A stretch of 64,000 nt of DNA, taken from contig NZ_JACHBL010000001.1 in the NCBI RefSeq assembly GCF_014200305.1, forward strand, positions 310,001 to 374,000, read 5' to 3'. Each line of letters starts with the position of its first letter. Position 1 is the first letter of the stretch. The notes under the pieces were generated by a model. It was not told the DNA's origin, made no database searches, and was given only the letters and a program-made list of their open reading frames with translations. Both the position numbers and the translations under genes were made by a program. Shown here in pieces: positions 8,212 to 17,908 of the stretch. This DNA is from Neomicrococcus lactis. GTDB taxonomy: Bacteria; Actinomycetota; Actinomycetes; Actinomycetales; Micrococcaceae.

Positions 8212-9426
8212 ATGATGTCTTCTTCCTTTAATCCCCCCATTTACCTCGACCACGCGGCGACCACCACCATGACGCCGGCTGCGCTCGAGGCGATGACGCG
8301 CGAATTGGCCGTGACCGGCAACCCGTCCTCGCTGCACACGTCGGGCCGTCGCGGACACCGAGTGGTGGAAGAAGCTCGTGAGAAGTTGGCACGAGCCGTC
8401 GGCGCGCACGCCACCGAAATCATCTTCACCTCAGGGGGAACGGAAGCGGACAACCTCGCACTCAAGGGCCTGTACTGGACCCGGCTTGCCGAGGATCCGC
8501 AGCGCAACCGCATCTTGCTGACCGGCGTGGAGCATCATGCCGTACTGGATACGGCCGAGTGGCTCGAAGCGCACGAAGGCGCAGAGCTCAACGTCATTCC
8601 CGTGGACGCGGACGGCAAGATTGACCTTGCTGCACTGGAAGCGGCATTGGCTGAGTCGCCAGAAACTATTTCGCTCGTGACGCTCATGTGGGCGAACAAC
8701 GAGGTGGGCACCGTGGAACCCGTTGCTGAGGTGGCGGCGCTCGCAGCAAAGTACGGAATCCCTATGCACACGGATGCTGTGCAGGCCTTTGGTTCTGTGC
8801 CAGTGTCCTTCGCGGATTCTGGCGTGGCCACGATGGCCATTTCCGCGCACAAGATCGGTGGGCCGGTGGGCATCGGTGCGCTCGTAGTGCGCCGCGATGT
8901 GAAACTCACTCCCGTCCAGCATGGCGGCGGGCATGAACGGTCTTTGCGTTCCGGCACCCTCAATGCGGCAGCCGCTGTGAGCTTTTCCGTGGCGGCAGAG
9001 GAAGCTGTCAAGCAACTCGACGCCGAGTATGGGCGCATCGCCACTCTGCGTGACGCTTTGATCACAGGCATCGAGGAACGCGTTCCCGAAGCTACCCTCA
9101 ACGGTCCTCGCGATGCCGAGCACACGGGGGAGCGGCTTCCCGGCAACGTCCACTTCACCTTCCCAGGGTGCGAAGGTGACACGCTCTTGTTCTTGCTGGA
9201 CACCTTGGGTCTGCAGACGTCAACGGGCTCTGCGTGCACTGCGGGCGTGGCACGGGCGAGCCACGTTTTGGTGGCCATGGGGCGCAGTGATGACGATGCA
9301 CGCAGCGTGCAACGCATCACGTTGGGGCATACTTCTGGCCCGCAAGACGTTGAAGCAGTGTTGAGCGTCATTAATGACGTGTACACGCGCTCGAAAGCGG
9401 CCGGGATGGCCGCCGGTAATCGGTAA
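8212..9426 (+). CDS. Cysteine desulfurase, NifS/IscS class V aminotransferase
   Basis: The 404-residue PLP enzyme takes sulfur from L-cysteine as an enzyme-bound persulfide. The start at 8212 gives the family N terminus YLDHAATT. The PLP lysine is in SAHKIGGPVG (about residue 214), and the persulfide cysteine is in TSTGSACTAG (about residue 342). It lies 73 bases upstream of mnmA, so it is the likely sulfur donor for tRNA 2-thiolation and possibly Fe-S assembly. A second ATG at 8215 is equally possible. The upstream site looks leaderless. Confidence 0.92.
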   Translation: MMSSSFNPPIYLDHAATTTMTPAALEAMTRELAVTGNPSSLHTSGRRGHRVVEEAREKLARAVGAHATEIIFTSGGTEADNLALKGLYWTRLAEDPQRNRILLTGVEHHAVLDTAEWLEAHEGAELNVIPVDADGKIDLAALEAALAESPETISLVTLMWANNEVGTVEPVAEVAALAAKYGIPMHTDAVQAFGSVPVSFADSGVATMAISAHKIGGPVGIGALVVRRDVKLTPVQHGGGHERSLRSGTLNAAAAVSFSVAAEEAVKQLDAEYGRIATLRDALITGIEERVPEATLNGPRDAEHTGERLPGNVHFTFPGCEGDTLLFLLDTLGLQTSTGSACTAGVARASHVLVAMGRSDDDARSVQRITLGHTSGPQDVEAVLSVINDVYTRSKAAGMAAGNR

Positions 9427-9499
9427 TCGATAACAAAGAATTTCAACAGGTAGGTAGTGCGGTTCCTGAATCAGAACGGGACGCACTAGAGAGGTTTTC

Positions 9500-10621
9500 A
9501 TGAAGGTATTGGCAGCGATGAGCGGTGGAGTGGACTCCGCCGTTGCAGCAGCACGCGCCGTGGAGGCTGGCCACGAAGTGGTGGGCGTTCACTTGGCGCT
9601 CTCACGTATGCCTGGCACCTTGAGAACCGGTAGCCGTGGTTGTTGCACTATTGAGGACTCCAACGACGCTTGGCGCGCTTGCGACAAGCTCGGGATCCCG
9701 TTCTACGTTTGGGACTTCTCGGAGCGATTCGCGGAGGAAGTCGTCGATGACTTTGTCTCCGAATACGCGGCCGGACGCACCCCAAACCCCTGCATGCGCT
9801 GCAACGAGCGCATCAAGTTTGCTGCCCTTTTGGACCGTGCTCTCGCGCTCGGTTTCGACGCCGTGGTTACCGGCCACTACGCCAAGGTCGTCGATGACGC
9901 AGACGGCAACAAGGAACTGCACCGCGCCGCTGACTGGGCGAAGGACCAGTCCTACGTGCTGGGCGTTTTGACCCACGAACAGCTCAAGCACGCGTTCTTC
10001 CCGCTCGCAGACACGCCATCCAAGGCTGAGGTCCGTGCGGAGGCAGAGCGACGGGGACTCTCGGTGGCCCAAAAGCCTGATAGCCACGACATTTGCTTCA
10101 TCCCGGATGGCGATACTCGCGGCTGGCTCGCCGAGCGCATCGACATGAACCCGGGCCGGATTGTGGATCACGAAGGCAACGACCTCGGCGAACACCCTGG
10201 CTTCGAAGCTTTCACTGTGGGCCAGCGCAAGGGTCTCGCCATTTCGCGCCCAGCCCCAGACGGACGTCCGCGCTTTGTGCTTCAGGTTCGCCCGAAGGAA
10301 AACAAGGTTGTGGTGGGACCTAAGGATCTCTTGAAGGTAGACCGACTCGAAGGCATCAAGGTGTCTTGGGCCGGCGTTCCCATCAAGGAAGTTGCCGCGG
10401 GCGAAGACTTTGAGTGTACGGTTCAGGTGCGCGCGCACGCTGATCCAGTGGCTGCCACCGCTCGCATCGCCGAGGACGGCAAGTTGCTTGCTGACCTCAA
10501 CGAGGCGTTGGGCGGCGTAGCGCCGGGCCAGACCATGGTGTTGTACCAAGGCACGCGCGTTCTAGGCCAGGCAACCATCGACGCTGCTTACTCTCACGCG
10601 TGGGATCCGTCGAAGGTCTAA
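9500..10621 (+). CDS. mnmA: tRNA-specific 2-thiouridylase
   Basis: The 373-residue protein thiolates U34 of Lys, Glu and Gln tRNAs, activating the base with ATP and receiving persulfide sulfur. The PP-loop SGGVDS is at residues 8-13. The catalytic cysteines are in [12 protein letters not shown] (Cys101) and [10 protein letters not shown] (Cys199), and GHYAK and VGQRKGL are also present. The start follows GAGAGG. Gene order with the cysteine desulfurase supports a sulfur relay. Confidence 0.96.
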   Translation: MKVLAAMSGGVDSAVAAARAVEAGHEVVGVHLALSRMPGTLRTGSRGCCTIEDSNDAWRACDKLGIPFYVWDFSERFAEEVVDDFVSEYAAGRTPNPCMRCNERIKFAALLDRALALGFDAVVTGHYAKVVDDADGNKELHRAADWAKDQSYVLGVLTHEQLKHAFFPLADTPSKAEVRAEAERRGLSVAQKPDSHDICFIPDGDTRGWLAERIDMNPGRIVDHEGNDLGEHPGFEAFTVGQRKGLAISRPAPDGRPRFVLQVRPKENKVVVGPKDLLKVDRLEGIKVSWAGVPIKEVAAGEDFECTVQVRAHADPVAATARIAEDGKLLADLNEALGGVAPGQTMVLYQGTRVLGQATIDAAYSHAWDPSKV

Positions 10622-10689
10622 CCCTCGTTCCACGGGTACCTTTCGTTACGAAGCGGTGCAGAAAGTCGAAGACTGCCAGCTCGTGTCTA

Positions 10690-10695
10690 TAAACT
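10690..10695 (+). promoter_or_regulatory. Leaderless-type -10 element of the chorismate mutase gene
   Basis: TAAACT (within TATAAACT) ends 7 bases before the ATG at 10703. The intervening GCAACGC holds no Shine-Dalgarno sequence. Confidence 0.4.
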
Positions 10696-10702
10696 GCAAC
10701 GC

Positions 10703-11092
10703 ATGAGTATTGAGGACCAGACCACAATTCCTAGCGAGCAATTCGATCCTCACGCATCGTCGTTGAATGGCTCGGTTGATCCGGCCGTGCTTGATGAGTT
10801 GTTTGCGATCCGCGGAAGCATCGACAATTTCGATGCCACGCTCGTGTATTTGTTGGCAGAACGTTTCAAGGCCACGCAGCGCGTGGGCTACCTCAAGGCT
10901 CGTCACCAGCTCCCAGCGAGCGATCCAAACCGTGAAAAAGCGCAGATTGAGCGCCTTCGCCGACTCGCTATCGAGGCGCACCTGGATCCGGTATTCGCTG
11001 AAAAGTTCTTGAACTTCATCATCAGCGAGGTCATTCACCACCACCAGGTGATCTCGGAAGAGCACGCGCAGGAGCCTGATGCCCGAGCGTGA
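10703..11092 (+). CDS. Chorismate mutase, AroQ type
   Basis: The 129-residue all-helical protein matches AroQ-class chorismate mutase, which converts chorismate to prephenate for Phe and Tyr synthesis. The helix 1 pattern IRGSIDNFDATLVYLLAERF (here residues 36-55) carries the essential arginine and is followed by QRVGYLKARHQLPASDPNRE. The first 28 residues are an unstructured extension. It overlaps the next gene by 14 bases. Confidence 0.9.
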   Translation: MSIEDQTTIPSEQFDPHASSLNGSVDPAVLDELFAIRGSIDNFDATLVYLLAERFKATQRVGYLKARHQLPASDPNREKAQIERLRRLAIEAHLDPVFAEKFLNFIISEVIHHHQVISEEHAQEPDARA

Positions 11093-12152
11093 GCTCAAAG
11101 CCAGCATTCTTGGCTCCATGCCAGGTACGGATCCGTTGGAAACAGCGCGAACCGTTCTGGGTGAACTAGGGGATCCGCACCTGCCCGCGCTGACGGAGTT
11201 GCCGCAACGCGGTGCTACCTATGAAACGCTCGGCCGCACGGTGTCCCTTTTGGATGGCCTCTCCGCTGACATGCAGTCGTTCGGGTGGCGACTCACGGAT
11301 ACTCCGGGCAAGGATTTCCGTGCCGCCGTCTCCGGCCGGAACTCTGACGTAGGCATTTTTGCCGACGTCATCGGCACCATGGAAGAGCGCCCTTCGACGC
11401 TCAAAATCCAATTGCTCGGTCCGCTGACCCTTGCCGCGAACCTTCACTTGCATTTGGGCGAGAAGGCTATTTCGGACCCCGGCGCGCTCCGCGACATCTC
11501 GCAATCCCTCGCATTGGGCACCGCTGAATTTGTGCGCAACGTGCGCCGCGCGACGGGCGTGAGCAGCGTCGTCGTCATGGTGTCAGAACCGCAAGCGGAC
11601 GCGGCTCTCGCCGGCGCCATCCCCACCGTGAGCGGCTACCGCACGCTGCGCGCCGTCAAGCCCGCGGATGCGTTGCGGCTGTGGACGGACCTCGTTGGTG
11701 AGATTAAGGACGACGACGCAGCTTCCGTCGTTCTGAATCTTGCGGACCACGAGGGTCGCTTGGGCCAAGCCCATTCCGAAGCGATGGGACGAGTCAAGGA
11801 AATTGACGCTGACGGCTGGTACGTCAACGCTGTCAAACATCAGTCCAGCATGCGCGCGTGGGAGAGCGTTGCGGCGCTCATTGAAGCGGATCGCGACGTG
11901 TGGCTGGGTGCTTTTGATGAGGCCTCTGTTGCCAGCCAGGTTGCTGGGCAGAAGCCGGAATCGGTAGCTGTGACTTTTGATCGCATCGTCAGCCCGTGGC
12001 GCAGCGTTGGACTTTCGTTTGAGCAATTGCACCAGACCGTCTTGGTGCCCACTTCGGGGCTAGAACGACTATCGCCCGAGCACGCTAGGCGCGCACTCGG
12101 GCGATTGACGGATCTGGTGGACGCCGGGCGTCAGCGCATCGTCGACGCTTGA
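11079..12152 (+). CDS. MetE/UROD-superfamily protein (methionine synthase-like)
   Basis: The 357-residue protein resembles the actinobacterial conserved family related to the C-terminal barrel of cobalamin-independent methionine synthase (SILGSMPGTDPLETAR at the start, LQLLGPLT-type segment IQLLGPLTLAA). The zinc-binding His/Cys set of MetE is not evident, so methyl transfer to homocysteine is doubtful. It overlaps chorismate mutase at its start, which indicates coupling. Its last 22 bases overlap the end of the convergent membrane protein gene. Confidence 0.65.
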   Translation: MPERELKASILGSMPGTDPLETARTVLGELGDPHLPALTELPQRGATYETLGRTVSLLDGLSADMQSFGWRLTDTPGKDFRAAVSGRNSDVGIFADVIGTMEERPSTLKIQLLGPLTLAANLHLHLGEKAISDPGALRDISQSLALGTAEFVRNVRRATGVSSVVVMVSEPQADAALAGAIPTVSGYRTLRAVKPADALRLWTDLVGEIKDDDAASVVLNLADHEGRLGQAHSEAMGRVKEIDADGWYVNAVKHQSSMRAWESVAALIEADRDVWLGAFDEASVASQVAGQKPESVAVTFDRIVSPWRSVGLSFEQLHQTVLVPTSGLERLSPEHARRALGRLTDLVDAGRQRIVDA

Positions 12153-13378
12153 GCCGTGGAACCGGGGATCTCAGGTTGCTGACCTGAAGCGCTCTCGTTG
12201 GCGATGGTGACATGCAATTGTTCGTGACGAAACCGCAAGTCCAGGTACAACAGGGACGCCACGATGGCCATCACGATCGCGGACAGCGCACTCGTTATTC
12301 CTGACATGATGCCAAGACCCCATGACGCGCCCATGAGGCTTTGCCGCAGTTGCTCAAATTCAACGGGCGTGCCCTGCTCGCCGACACCTAGGCTGTCGGC
12401 AGTGCCCATGGGAGTGAAGGTCTGAAATGGCGCTGAGACAATGCTGACGGCGATCGACGTAATGATCCCCATGAGCAAGAGGATGCCAAGCACGCGCCAA
12501 AAGTTGAATCGCGTCAGTTCCCAAGACCGGCCCAAAGCGCGGAGTGGTCCAACGCTTTCAATCGCAGCTGCTTGAGGAGCGGCGAACAGCTTGACGGTGA
12601 TCAAAGCCCCGGCAATCGCGACGATCGGAATCAAGAAGAAGAACGGCACAAACATCGAGACCAGCAGACTCGAGCCGGTGAGTACGGAGTTGAACATGGC
12701 GACGGCCGTGGCTGCGAAGACCACGATGACTGCAACGTAGAGCAGGGAGACAATGCCTGCCAGTCCCATCAATCCGCCCAACTTGCGGCTAGCCAAACGG
12801 ACGGCCTGAGTAAAGGACGTCTTCTGGCCTGCTATGCCGCGGGCAACGCTGACAGAGACCATGCCGTAGCAAAAAACTGTCAGGAATGTCCCCACGACGG
12901 TGATGAGAGACAACACCAAGCCTAGAGACCAAAACGAGTTGATGAAGGCCGGCGGGAACAGCTGCTGAAGATCGCTGGGGGAGTCGATCGTGTAGGAGTC
13001 TGCAGTGTTGATTCCTTCAAGGATCGGTAAGACGTTGTGCGTCATCCAATAAAAGAAATAGCGCACGCCTGCTACGGACATAATGACGTTGACAATCAAC
13101 AGCGGGATGACCAGCGCTAACGGCGCGTACTTGAAGGACTTGAACGTGCCTTCGAAAATGTCGCCCAGGCTTAACGGTCGCAGTCCGACGGACCCTGGTT
13201 TCGCTACGGGGGCCGAAGGTTGGTAATACGGGGCGCCGGGGATGTTCCCGGGAGGGCCGTACTGACCATAGTTCTGGGCGTTGCCGGACGCGGACTGTCC
13301 CCACCCTTGCTGTGGCGGATGACGCCATCCCTCGGCGGGCTGTTGTGGATCATTAGGATCATTCGGTGTTTGCGACAT
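12131..13378 (-). CDS. Polytopic membrane protein with proline-rich N terminus (GDPD-membrane-domain-like)
   Basis: The 415-residue protein has a Pro/Gln/Gly-rich cytoplasmic tail (1-60). The motif RPLSLGDIFEGTFKSFKYAP follows at about 66-85, then six or so membrane segments. This motif and topology are typical of actinobacterial proteins related to the membrane domain of glycerophosphoryl diester phosphodiesterases, although no phosphodiesterase domain is present. Function is unknown. It is divergent from mtrA and convergent with the MetE-like gene, overlapping it by 22 bases. Confidence 0.65.
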   Translation of the reverse strand: MSQTPNDPNDPQQPAEGWRHPPQQGWGQSASGNAQNYGQYGPPGNIPGAPYYQPSAPVAKPGSVGLRPLSLGDIFEGTFKSFKYAPLALVIPLLIVNVIMSVAGVRYFFYWMTHNVLPILEGINTADSYTIDSPSDLQQLFPPAFINSFWSLGLVLSLITVVGTFLTVFCYGMVSVSVARGIAGQKTSFTQAVRLASRKLGGLMGLAGIVSLLYVAVIVVFAATAVAMFNSVLTGSSLLVSMFVPFFFLIPIVAIAGALITVKLFAAPQAAAIESVGPLRALGRSWELTRFNFWRVLGILLLMGIITSIAVSIVSAPFQTFTPMGTADSLGVGEQGTPVEFEQLRQSLMGASWGLGIMSGITSALSAIVMAIVASLLYLDLRFRHEQLHVTIANESASGQQPEIPGSTAQASTMR

Positions 13379-13457
13379 CCTGCATTCCTCTCGTGACTAA
13401 TCTCAGACTAGGGGAGAATCACGCGGGGTTCTTCATCATTGATGATGATCTGACTCC

Positions 13458-13463
13458 TATACT
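13458..13463 (+). promoter_or_regulatory. Candidate -10 element for mtrA
   Basis: TATACT lies 58 bases upstream of the mtrA start, in the region between mtrA and the divergent membrane protein gene. No clear TTGACA-like -35 is seen at the right distance, so support is moderate. Confidence 0.35.
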
Positions 13464-13521
13464 GGATGGGATGCAGTCATTGACTGCTGTGCGGGAGAAA
13501 ATTAACTCATCGAGGGGAACA

Positions 13522-14199
13522 ATGAAAGCGCGTGTGCTGGTCGTCGACGATGACGAAGCTCTCTCAGAAATGATCGGTATCGTTCTGCGGAACGACGATT
13601 TTGAGCCGGTGTTTTGCCATCACGGTGGGGAAGCGCTGAACGCTTTCCGAGTCAGCAAGCCAGATCTTGTTCTGCTTGACCTGATGCTTCCCGGAATGGA
13701 CGGCATTGAGATTTGCCGCCAGATCCGTGCAGAGTCGGACGTTCCCATTGTCATGTTGACCGCGAAGTCTGATACGGCCGACGTGGTGCGCGGACTTGAA
13801 TCCGGCGCTGATGATTACGTCCCGAAGCCTTTCAAACCAGCCGAACTCGTGGCTCGCGTTCGCGCTCGCTTGCGCGACAATGACACGCGCACTCCAGAAG
13901 TTCTTCGCGTTGCCGATGTCGAAATCGACGTCGCAGGTCACCAAGTACGCCGCGCTGGTCAAGCGATTCCGCTGACGCCGCTCGAGTTTGAACTCCTGGT
14001 GACGTTGGCACGCAAGCCATGGCAGGTCTTCACTCGTGACATGTTGTTGGAAGCTGTGTGGGGATATCAGCACCCAGCTGACACCCGTTTGGTAAACGTG
14101 CACATTCAGCGATTGCGTTCGAAGTTGGAACTTGACCCGGATTCGCCAGAGGTTGTCCTCACGGTCCGTGGCGTGGGATACCGGGCCGGTAAGTCCTGA
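13522..14199 (+). CDS. mtrA: Response regulator MtrA, OmpR/PhoB family
   Basis: The ATG at 13522 follows GAGGGG and gives 225 residues. An N-terminal receiver domain has acidic residues DDD at 9-11 and the phospho-acceptor Asp53 in LLDLMLPGMD. The C-terminal winged helix (about 130-223) has LTPLEFELL and RLVNVHIQRLRSKLE. MtrA controls cell wall hydrolase and division genes in actinobacteria. It heads the mtrA-mtrB-lpqB set, which identifies it beyond general OmpR-type membership. Confidence 0.95.
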   Translation: MKARVLVVDDDEALSEMIGIVLRNDDFEPVFCHHGGEALNAFRVSKPDLVLLDLMLPGMDGIEICRQIRAESDVPIVMLTAKSDTADVVRGLESGADDYVPKPFKPAELVARVRARLRDNDTRTPEVLRVADVEIDVAGHQVRRAGQAIPLTPLEFELLVTLARKPWQVFTRDMLLEAVWGYQHPADTRLVNVHIQRLRSKLELDPDSPEVVLTVRGVGYRAGKS

Positions 14200-14321
14200 C
14201 CACCGCACCTCAAGATCAGCCCAGCCCAGCGGATGCGTCCGCTCCTGAAGACGTCGCGCTTGAAACATCGAGCGACGCCGCTACTGCCGATGCCTCAGCC
14301 GTAGCGGCACGCCCATCTCGT

Positions 14322-16118
14322 ATGAGGCGGCTGCTGTTCTTTCACCCGAGTAATGGTGAAGTCGTTGACTTCTCGTGGCGTCAGCCGCGCACGTGGATTC
14401 CTGCTGCCCACCGTCGTTGGTCTCGCTCGATGCAGCTGCGCACGGTGGTCATCACCGTGCTGCTGTCCACCCTTGCCTTGCTGGGCACGGGCGGTTTTCT
14501 ATCTCAGCAGATCGCTACAGGCTTGTTCCAAGAGCGCTTGCGCCAGGTGGAGTCTGAGGCGTACCGAGGCCTGAGCCAGGTCAAGGGAACGTTGGAAGCG
14601 GTGAGCTCCACCGACCGAACGAGAACGGTAGCGTTCGTTCGCGACACCCTGCGCACCCTTGAGAGCGACGGCGCGACGGTGCAACGTGACTTCATCCTTC
14701 AGCCGCTTCCCGGCGAGGGAAATATCTACGTCTCGGCTCAAGCCTCCGGCGGTATGACCTCAGCGGTGATCCCCGAAGAGCTGGCAACGGCTGTGCGCGA
14801 GAACCAAGGACAGTACTGGCAGTCCATCGGGATCCCGCAGGCCAGCGGCGTTTCCCCAGGACTCGCTTTTGGTACCAAGGTGGCGTTGCCGCCTGGACGC
14901 GAATACGCCTTGTATCTGGTTTATGACCTCGAAAGTGTGCAGGAGACCCTGAACTACATTCACCGCGTGCTCGGCATTGCTGGTGTCTTGTTGCTGATCG
15001 TGATCGGCGGCATCGCGTGGTACGTGACGCGTCAGTCACTGCAGCCGGTGGCTCACGCCGCTGCCGTCTCCGAAAAGCTGGCGGCCGGCCAGCTCGAAGA
15101 GCGCATGAACGTCCACGGCGAAGACGAAGTCGCCCGTTTGGCGCAGAGCTTCAACCGCATGGCGGACAATCTTCAAGAGCAGATTCGTCAGCTCGAGACG
15201 CTCTCGCACATGCAACAGCGCTTCGTTTCTGACGTTTCCCATGAACTTCGCACGCCGCTCACCACCGTACGCATGGCGGCCGAAGTCCTCCATGATGCGC
15301 GCGAAGAATTTGACCCCATCAACCGCCGTTCCGCCGAGCTGCTCTACAACCAAGTGGAGCGTTTCCAGAGTCTTTTGAATGACCTGTTGGAAATCTCGCG
15401 CTTCGATGCGGGCGTGGTGGATCTGGACTCCGATAACTGGGATCTCAAGCCGATCGTCCAGCGCGCCGTGGACATGGCCCAAATCCATGCCGACCGCATT
15501 GGCTCACCGCTACGCACCCACTACCCGCAAGGCCCCGTGGTGGCAGCCATGGACCCACGCCGCATTGAACGCGTGGTCCGAAACCTGGTGCTTAACGCTG
15601 TTGAGCACTCTGAGGGTCAGCCGATCGACATTTTCATTGGCGACAACGAGAACGCTGTCGCCGTGAGCGTCCGTGACCACGGCATTGGCCTTTCTGAAGA
15701 AGCAGCCAGCCGAGTCTTCGACCGCTTCTGGCGTGCTGACCCTGCCCGTGCTCGCACCACGGGTGGCTCCGGCCTGGGCTTGTCCATTGCCACGGAAGAC
15801 ACTCGACTCCACGGCGGACGCCTGGAAGCGTGGGGTCAAGTGGGGGATGGCTCCAACTTCTTGCTCACCCTTCCTAAGTCCCGAGACATCGAACTGACGG
15901 ACTCGCCGCTTCCTTTGATTCCAGCTGATGCTCCATCCTTGGAAGAGGAAGAAGAAGTTCTCGAAGAACTCGGGGACGGCGTGACGGATGGACCAAACGA
16001 GGAATCGCTCGAGGCGACGCTTGCGGAACCGGAAGAGAATTCCGGGACCGCAGCTGCGTCGTCGTCCGTGAAGGAAGAACCCACCGCGACGGAACAGGAG
16101 CGGCGCCGTGAAGGCTAA
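14322..16118 (+). CDS. mtrB: Sensor histidine kinase MtrB
   Basis: From the first available ATG the product has 598 residues. It has membrane segments at about 40-61 and 216-236 flanking an outer domain, then HAMP, a HisKA domain with phospho-acceptor His307 (SDVSHELRTPLT) and a HATPase domain (NLVLNAVEHS, GIGLS, GGSGLGLS). An acidic Glu-rich tail follows (about 535-598). MtrB phosphorylates MtrA. No good ribosome binding site precedes this ATG, and the frame stays open back to the mtrA stop, so the true start may be further upstream. It overlaps lpqB by 11 bases. Confidence 0.93.
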   Translation: MRRLLFFHPSNGEVVDFSWRQPRTWIPAAHRRWSRSMQLRTVVITVLLSTLALLGTGGFLSQQIATGLFQERLRQVESEAYRGLSQVKGTLEAVSSTDRTRTVAFVRDTLRTLESDGATVQRDFILQPLPGEGNIYVSAQASGGMTSAVIPEELATAVRENQGQYWQSIGIPQASGVSPGLAFGTKVALPPGREYALYLVYDLESVQETLNYIHRVLGIAGVLLLIVIGGIAWYVTRQSLQPVAHAAAVSEKLAAGQLEERMNVHGEDEVARLAQSFNRMADNLQEQIRQLETLSHMQQRFVSDVSHELRTPLTTVRMAAEVLHDAREEFDPINRRSAELLYNQVERFQSLLNDLLEISRFDAGVVDLDSDNWDLKPIVQRAVDMAQIHADRIGSPLRTHYPQGPVVAAMDPRRIERVVRNLVLNAVEHSEGQPIDIFIGDNENAVAVSVRDHGIGLSEEAASRVFDRFWRADPARARTTGGSGLGLSIATEDTRLHGGRLEAWGQVGDGSNFLLTLPKSRDIELTDSPLPLIPADAPSLEEEEEVLEELGDGVTDGPNEESLEATLAEPEENSGTAAASSSVKEEPTATEQERRREG

Positions 16119-17808
16119 GCAACTACTCGCGATCGTGACCTTAGTGCTCTTGGCGTTTCTGACGGCATGCGCGAACATCCCGACGTCCGGTTCGCTCGGC
16201 GTCAGCACCACGGCACCCACTCAAGGCACGGACGGCAGCTTGTCCTTCAGCGCAGCGGGACCGCGGGACGGGATGTCGCCTGAAGAAGTGATCGAAGGCT
16301 TCTACAAGGCCGGCGTCGACACCAACGACGACTACAAAACCGCTCGCGAATACCTGACCACCGAGTTTGCCGGAATCTGGAATCCGTCATCCAAAGCCAC
16401 GGTCTATGACGCGGACCCAGCCGTGGTGGAGAACGTCCAAGAAGGCAGCTACGGCGTCTCAGTGGAAGTTTCATCCACCGTGGATGACAAGGGCATTCGG
16501 ACCACGTTGCCGGAACACTCTTCGCAATTGCTGACGCTGCAATTGGCTCAGGTCAACGGCCAGTGGCGCATTAGCCAGGCACCGGACGGACTCTTGATTG
16601 AAGCGGGAAACTTCGAGTCTTTGTTCTCGCCTCACACGCTGTACTTCTACGATTCCACGTTCGCTTACGCGGTCCCTGACGTGCGCTGGTTCGCCAACAA
16701 GCAGGGCCTCGCGGCAACCGTGGTTTCGGCACTCCTCAATGGCGCTGCTCCGTACCTCAACAACGCCGTGTTTAGCGCTTTCCCACCGGGCACCAAGCTC
16801 GCACAGCCCTCGGTTCCGATCGAGTCTGGCGAAGCGCGCGTTGATTTCGCATCCTCCGTCTTCGCCGAAGCGTCCGACCTCCGACGCAAGCAAATGCGCC
16901 AGCAGCTGTCCTTGACGTTGACGTCCTTGGGCAATGTCAGCTCCGTGACCATGACGGTGGAGCAGCGCCCAGTTGATCTTGGGCCAACAGATCCAGAATT
17001 CAAGGCGGCGCAAGTCAACGCTTCGGTGCCGAATACGCAGATTGCTATTGCGGATAAGAAGCTCGTCTATTTCCAAGGAAACGGGCACACTCCGATCGGA
17101 AACATCCCCGATATTTCTGCCTACAACCCGGTAGATCCTGCGATGTCTCCCGTGGGCAGCCGGTACGCGTTCTTGAGCGGTGATCGCAAGAAGCTCATCA
17201 CCGTGGATGACGCAGGTCGAGTACGGGTTGCTGGCACTGGGGTTCGGCTCAAGCAGCCGAGCGTGGACTACCTGGGCTGGACGTGGACCGCGAGCCATAC
17301 CGGCGGCGCACACGTGCAGGCGGTTCCGCCGAATCCTGCCGTCGACGGGGAGATGCGAGACATCGCTGCGGAATGGCTACAAAATGCCGAAGTCACGAGC
17401 CTTCGCGTCTCTCGTGATGGAGCGAGACTTCTGGTCGCAGCGACCATCGACGGCGTTTCTGGAATCTACGTGGCCGGACTGATCCGCGACTCGGAAGGCG
17501 TGCCGCGCGGCGTCCAGAACCCGGTGAAGATTGAGATTCCGCAGCACGTCACTCGGGCGGTCTGGGAACACGATGACAGCATCATTGCTTGGAATCCGGC
17601 AACCGAAGCGCCGGTTGCTCCCGTGCGTGTCACCCTCGCGAGCGTGGCTGAAGAGTTCTCGCCGCTTTTGGGCCTGACGAATCTGTCCGCCGGCGCGGGC
17701 GACCGCCGCAACATTTACGCGGAGAACCCGGAAGGCATCTACGTGCGTTCGGGTAACTCGTGGCGCAAGCTCGAAGGCAAGGCTACGGGGCTGTCCTACC
17801 CGGGATAG
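16108..17808 (+). CDS. lpqB: Lipoprotein LpqB with GerMN domain
   Basis: The 566-residue product begins with a lipoprotein signal peptide ending in the lipobox LTAC (Cys21). A GerMN-type domain follows (about 190-300) and then a beta-propeller-like region. In mycobacteria LpqB binds the outer domain of MtrB and tunes its activity. The GTG start lies inside the end of mtrB (11-base overlap), so the three genes form one translationally linked unit. Confidence 0.92.
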   Translation: MKAKQLLAIVTLVLLAFLTACANIPTSGSLGVSTTAPTQGTDGSLSFSAAGPRDGMSPEEVIEGFYKAGVDTNDDYKTAREYLTTEFAGIWNPSSKATVYDADPAVVENVQEGSYGVSVEVSSTVDDKGIRTTLPEHSSQLLTLQLAQVNGQWRISQAPDGLLIEAGNFESLFSPHTLYFYDSTFAYAVPDVRWFANKQGLAATVVSALLNGAAPYLNNAVFSAFPPGTKLAQPSVPIESGEARVDFASSVFAEASDLRRKQMRQQLSLTLTSLGNVSSVTMTVEQRPVDLGPTDPEFKAAQVNASVPNTQIAIADKKLVYFQGNGHTPIGNIPDISAYNPVDPAMSPVGSRYAFLSGDRKKLITVDDAGRVRVAGTGVRLKQPSVDYLGWTWTASHTGGAHVQAVPPNPAVDGEMRDIAAEWLQNAEVTSLRVSRDGARLLVAATIDGVSGIYVAGLIRDSEGVPRGVQNPVKIEIPQHVTRAVWEHDDSIIAWNPATEAPVAPVRVTLASVAEEFSPLLGLTNLSAGAGDRRNIYAENPEGIYVRSGNSWRKLEGKATGLSYPG

Positions 17809-17908
17809 CGTCACGCACAATTTTCGGTAGCCGGCTGCGGTGCGGCGGTTATCCACTTTTGAGTACGACGACGCCGGCTCGCCTGAACGCTTTAGGCATG
17901 CTGTGTGT

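Noticed and set aside
9666-9672. Other copies of ACGACGC not followed by (A/C)GC, such as at 9666, 47821 and 48160
   Set aside because: They show no common extension and their number is near what GC-rich coding sequence would give, so they are not counted as the dispersed word.
12572-12925. Open frame of 117 codons antisense to the membrane protein gene
   Set aside because: The translation is a low-complexity His/Asp/Glu mixture produced by the codons of the membrane segments on the other strand.
17849-17857. Single DnaA-box-like words such as TTATCCACT here, and similar ones near 35852, 37446 and 41630
   Set aside because: They are isolated, unpaired and one base off the consensus; such words are expected by chance in 64 kb.
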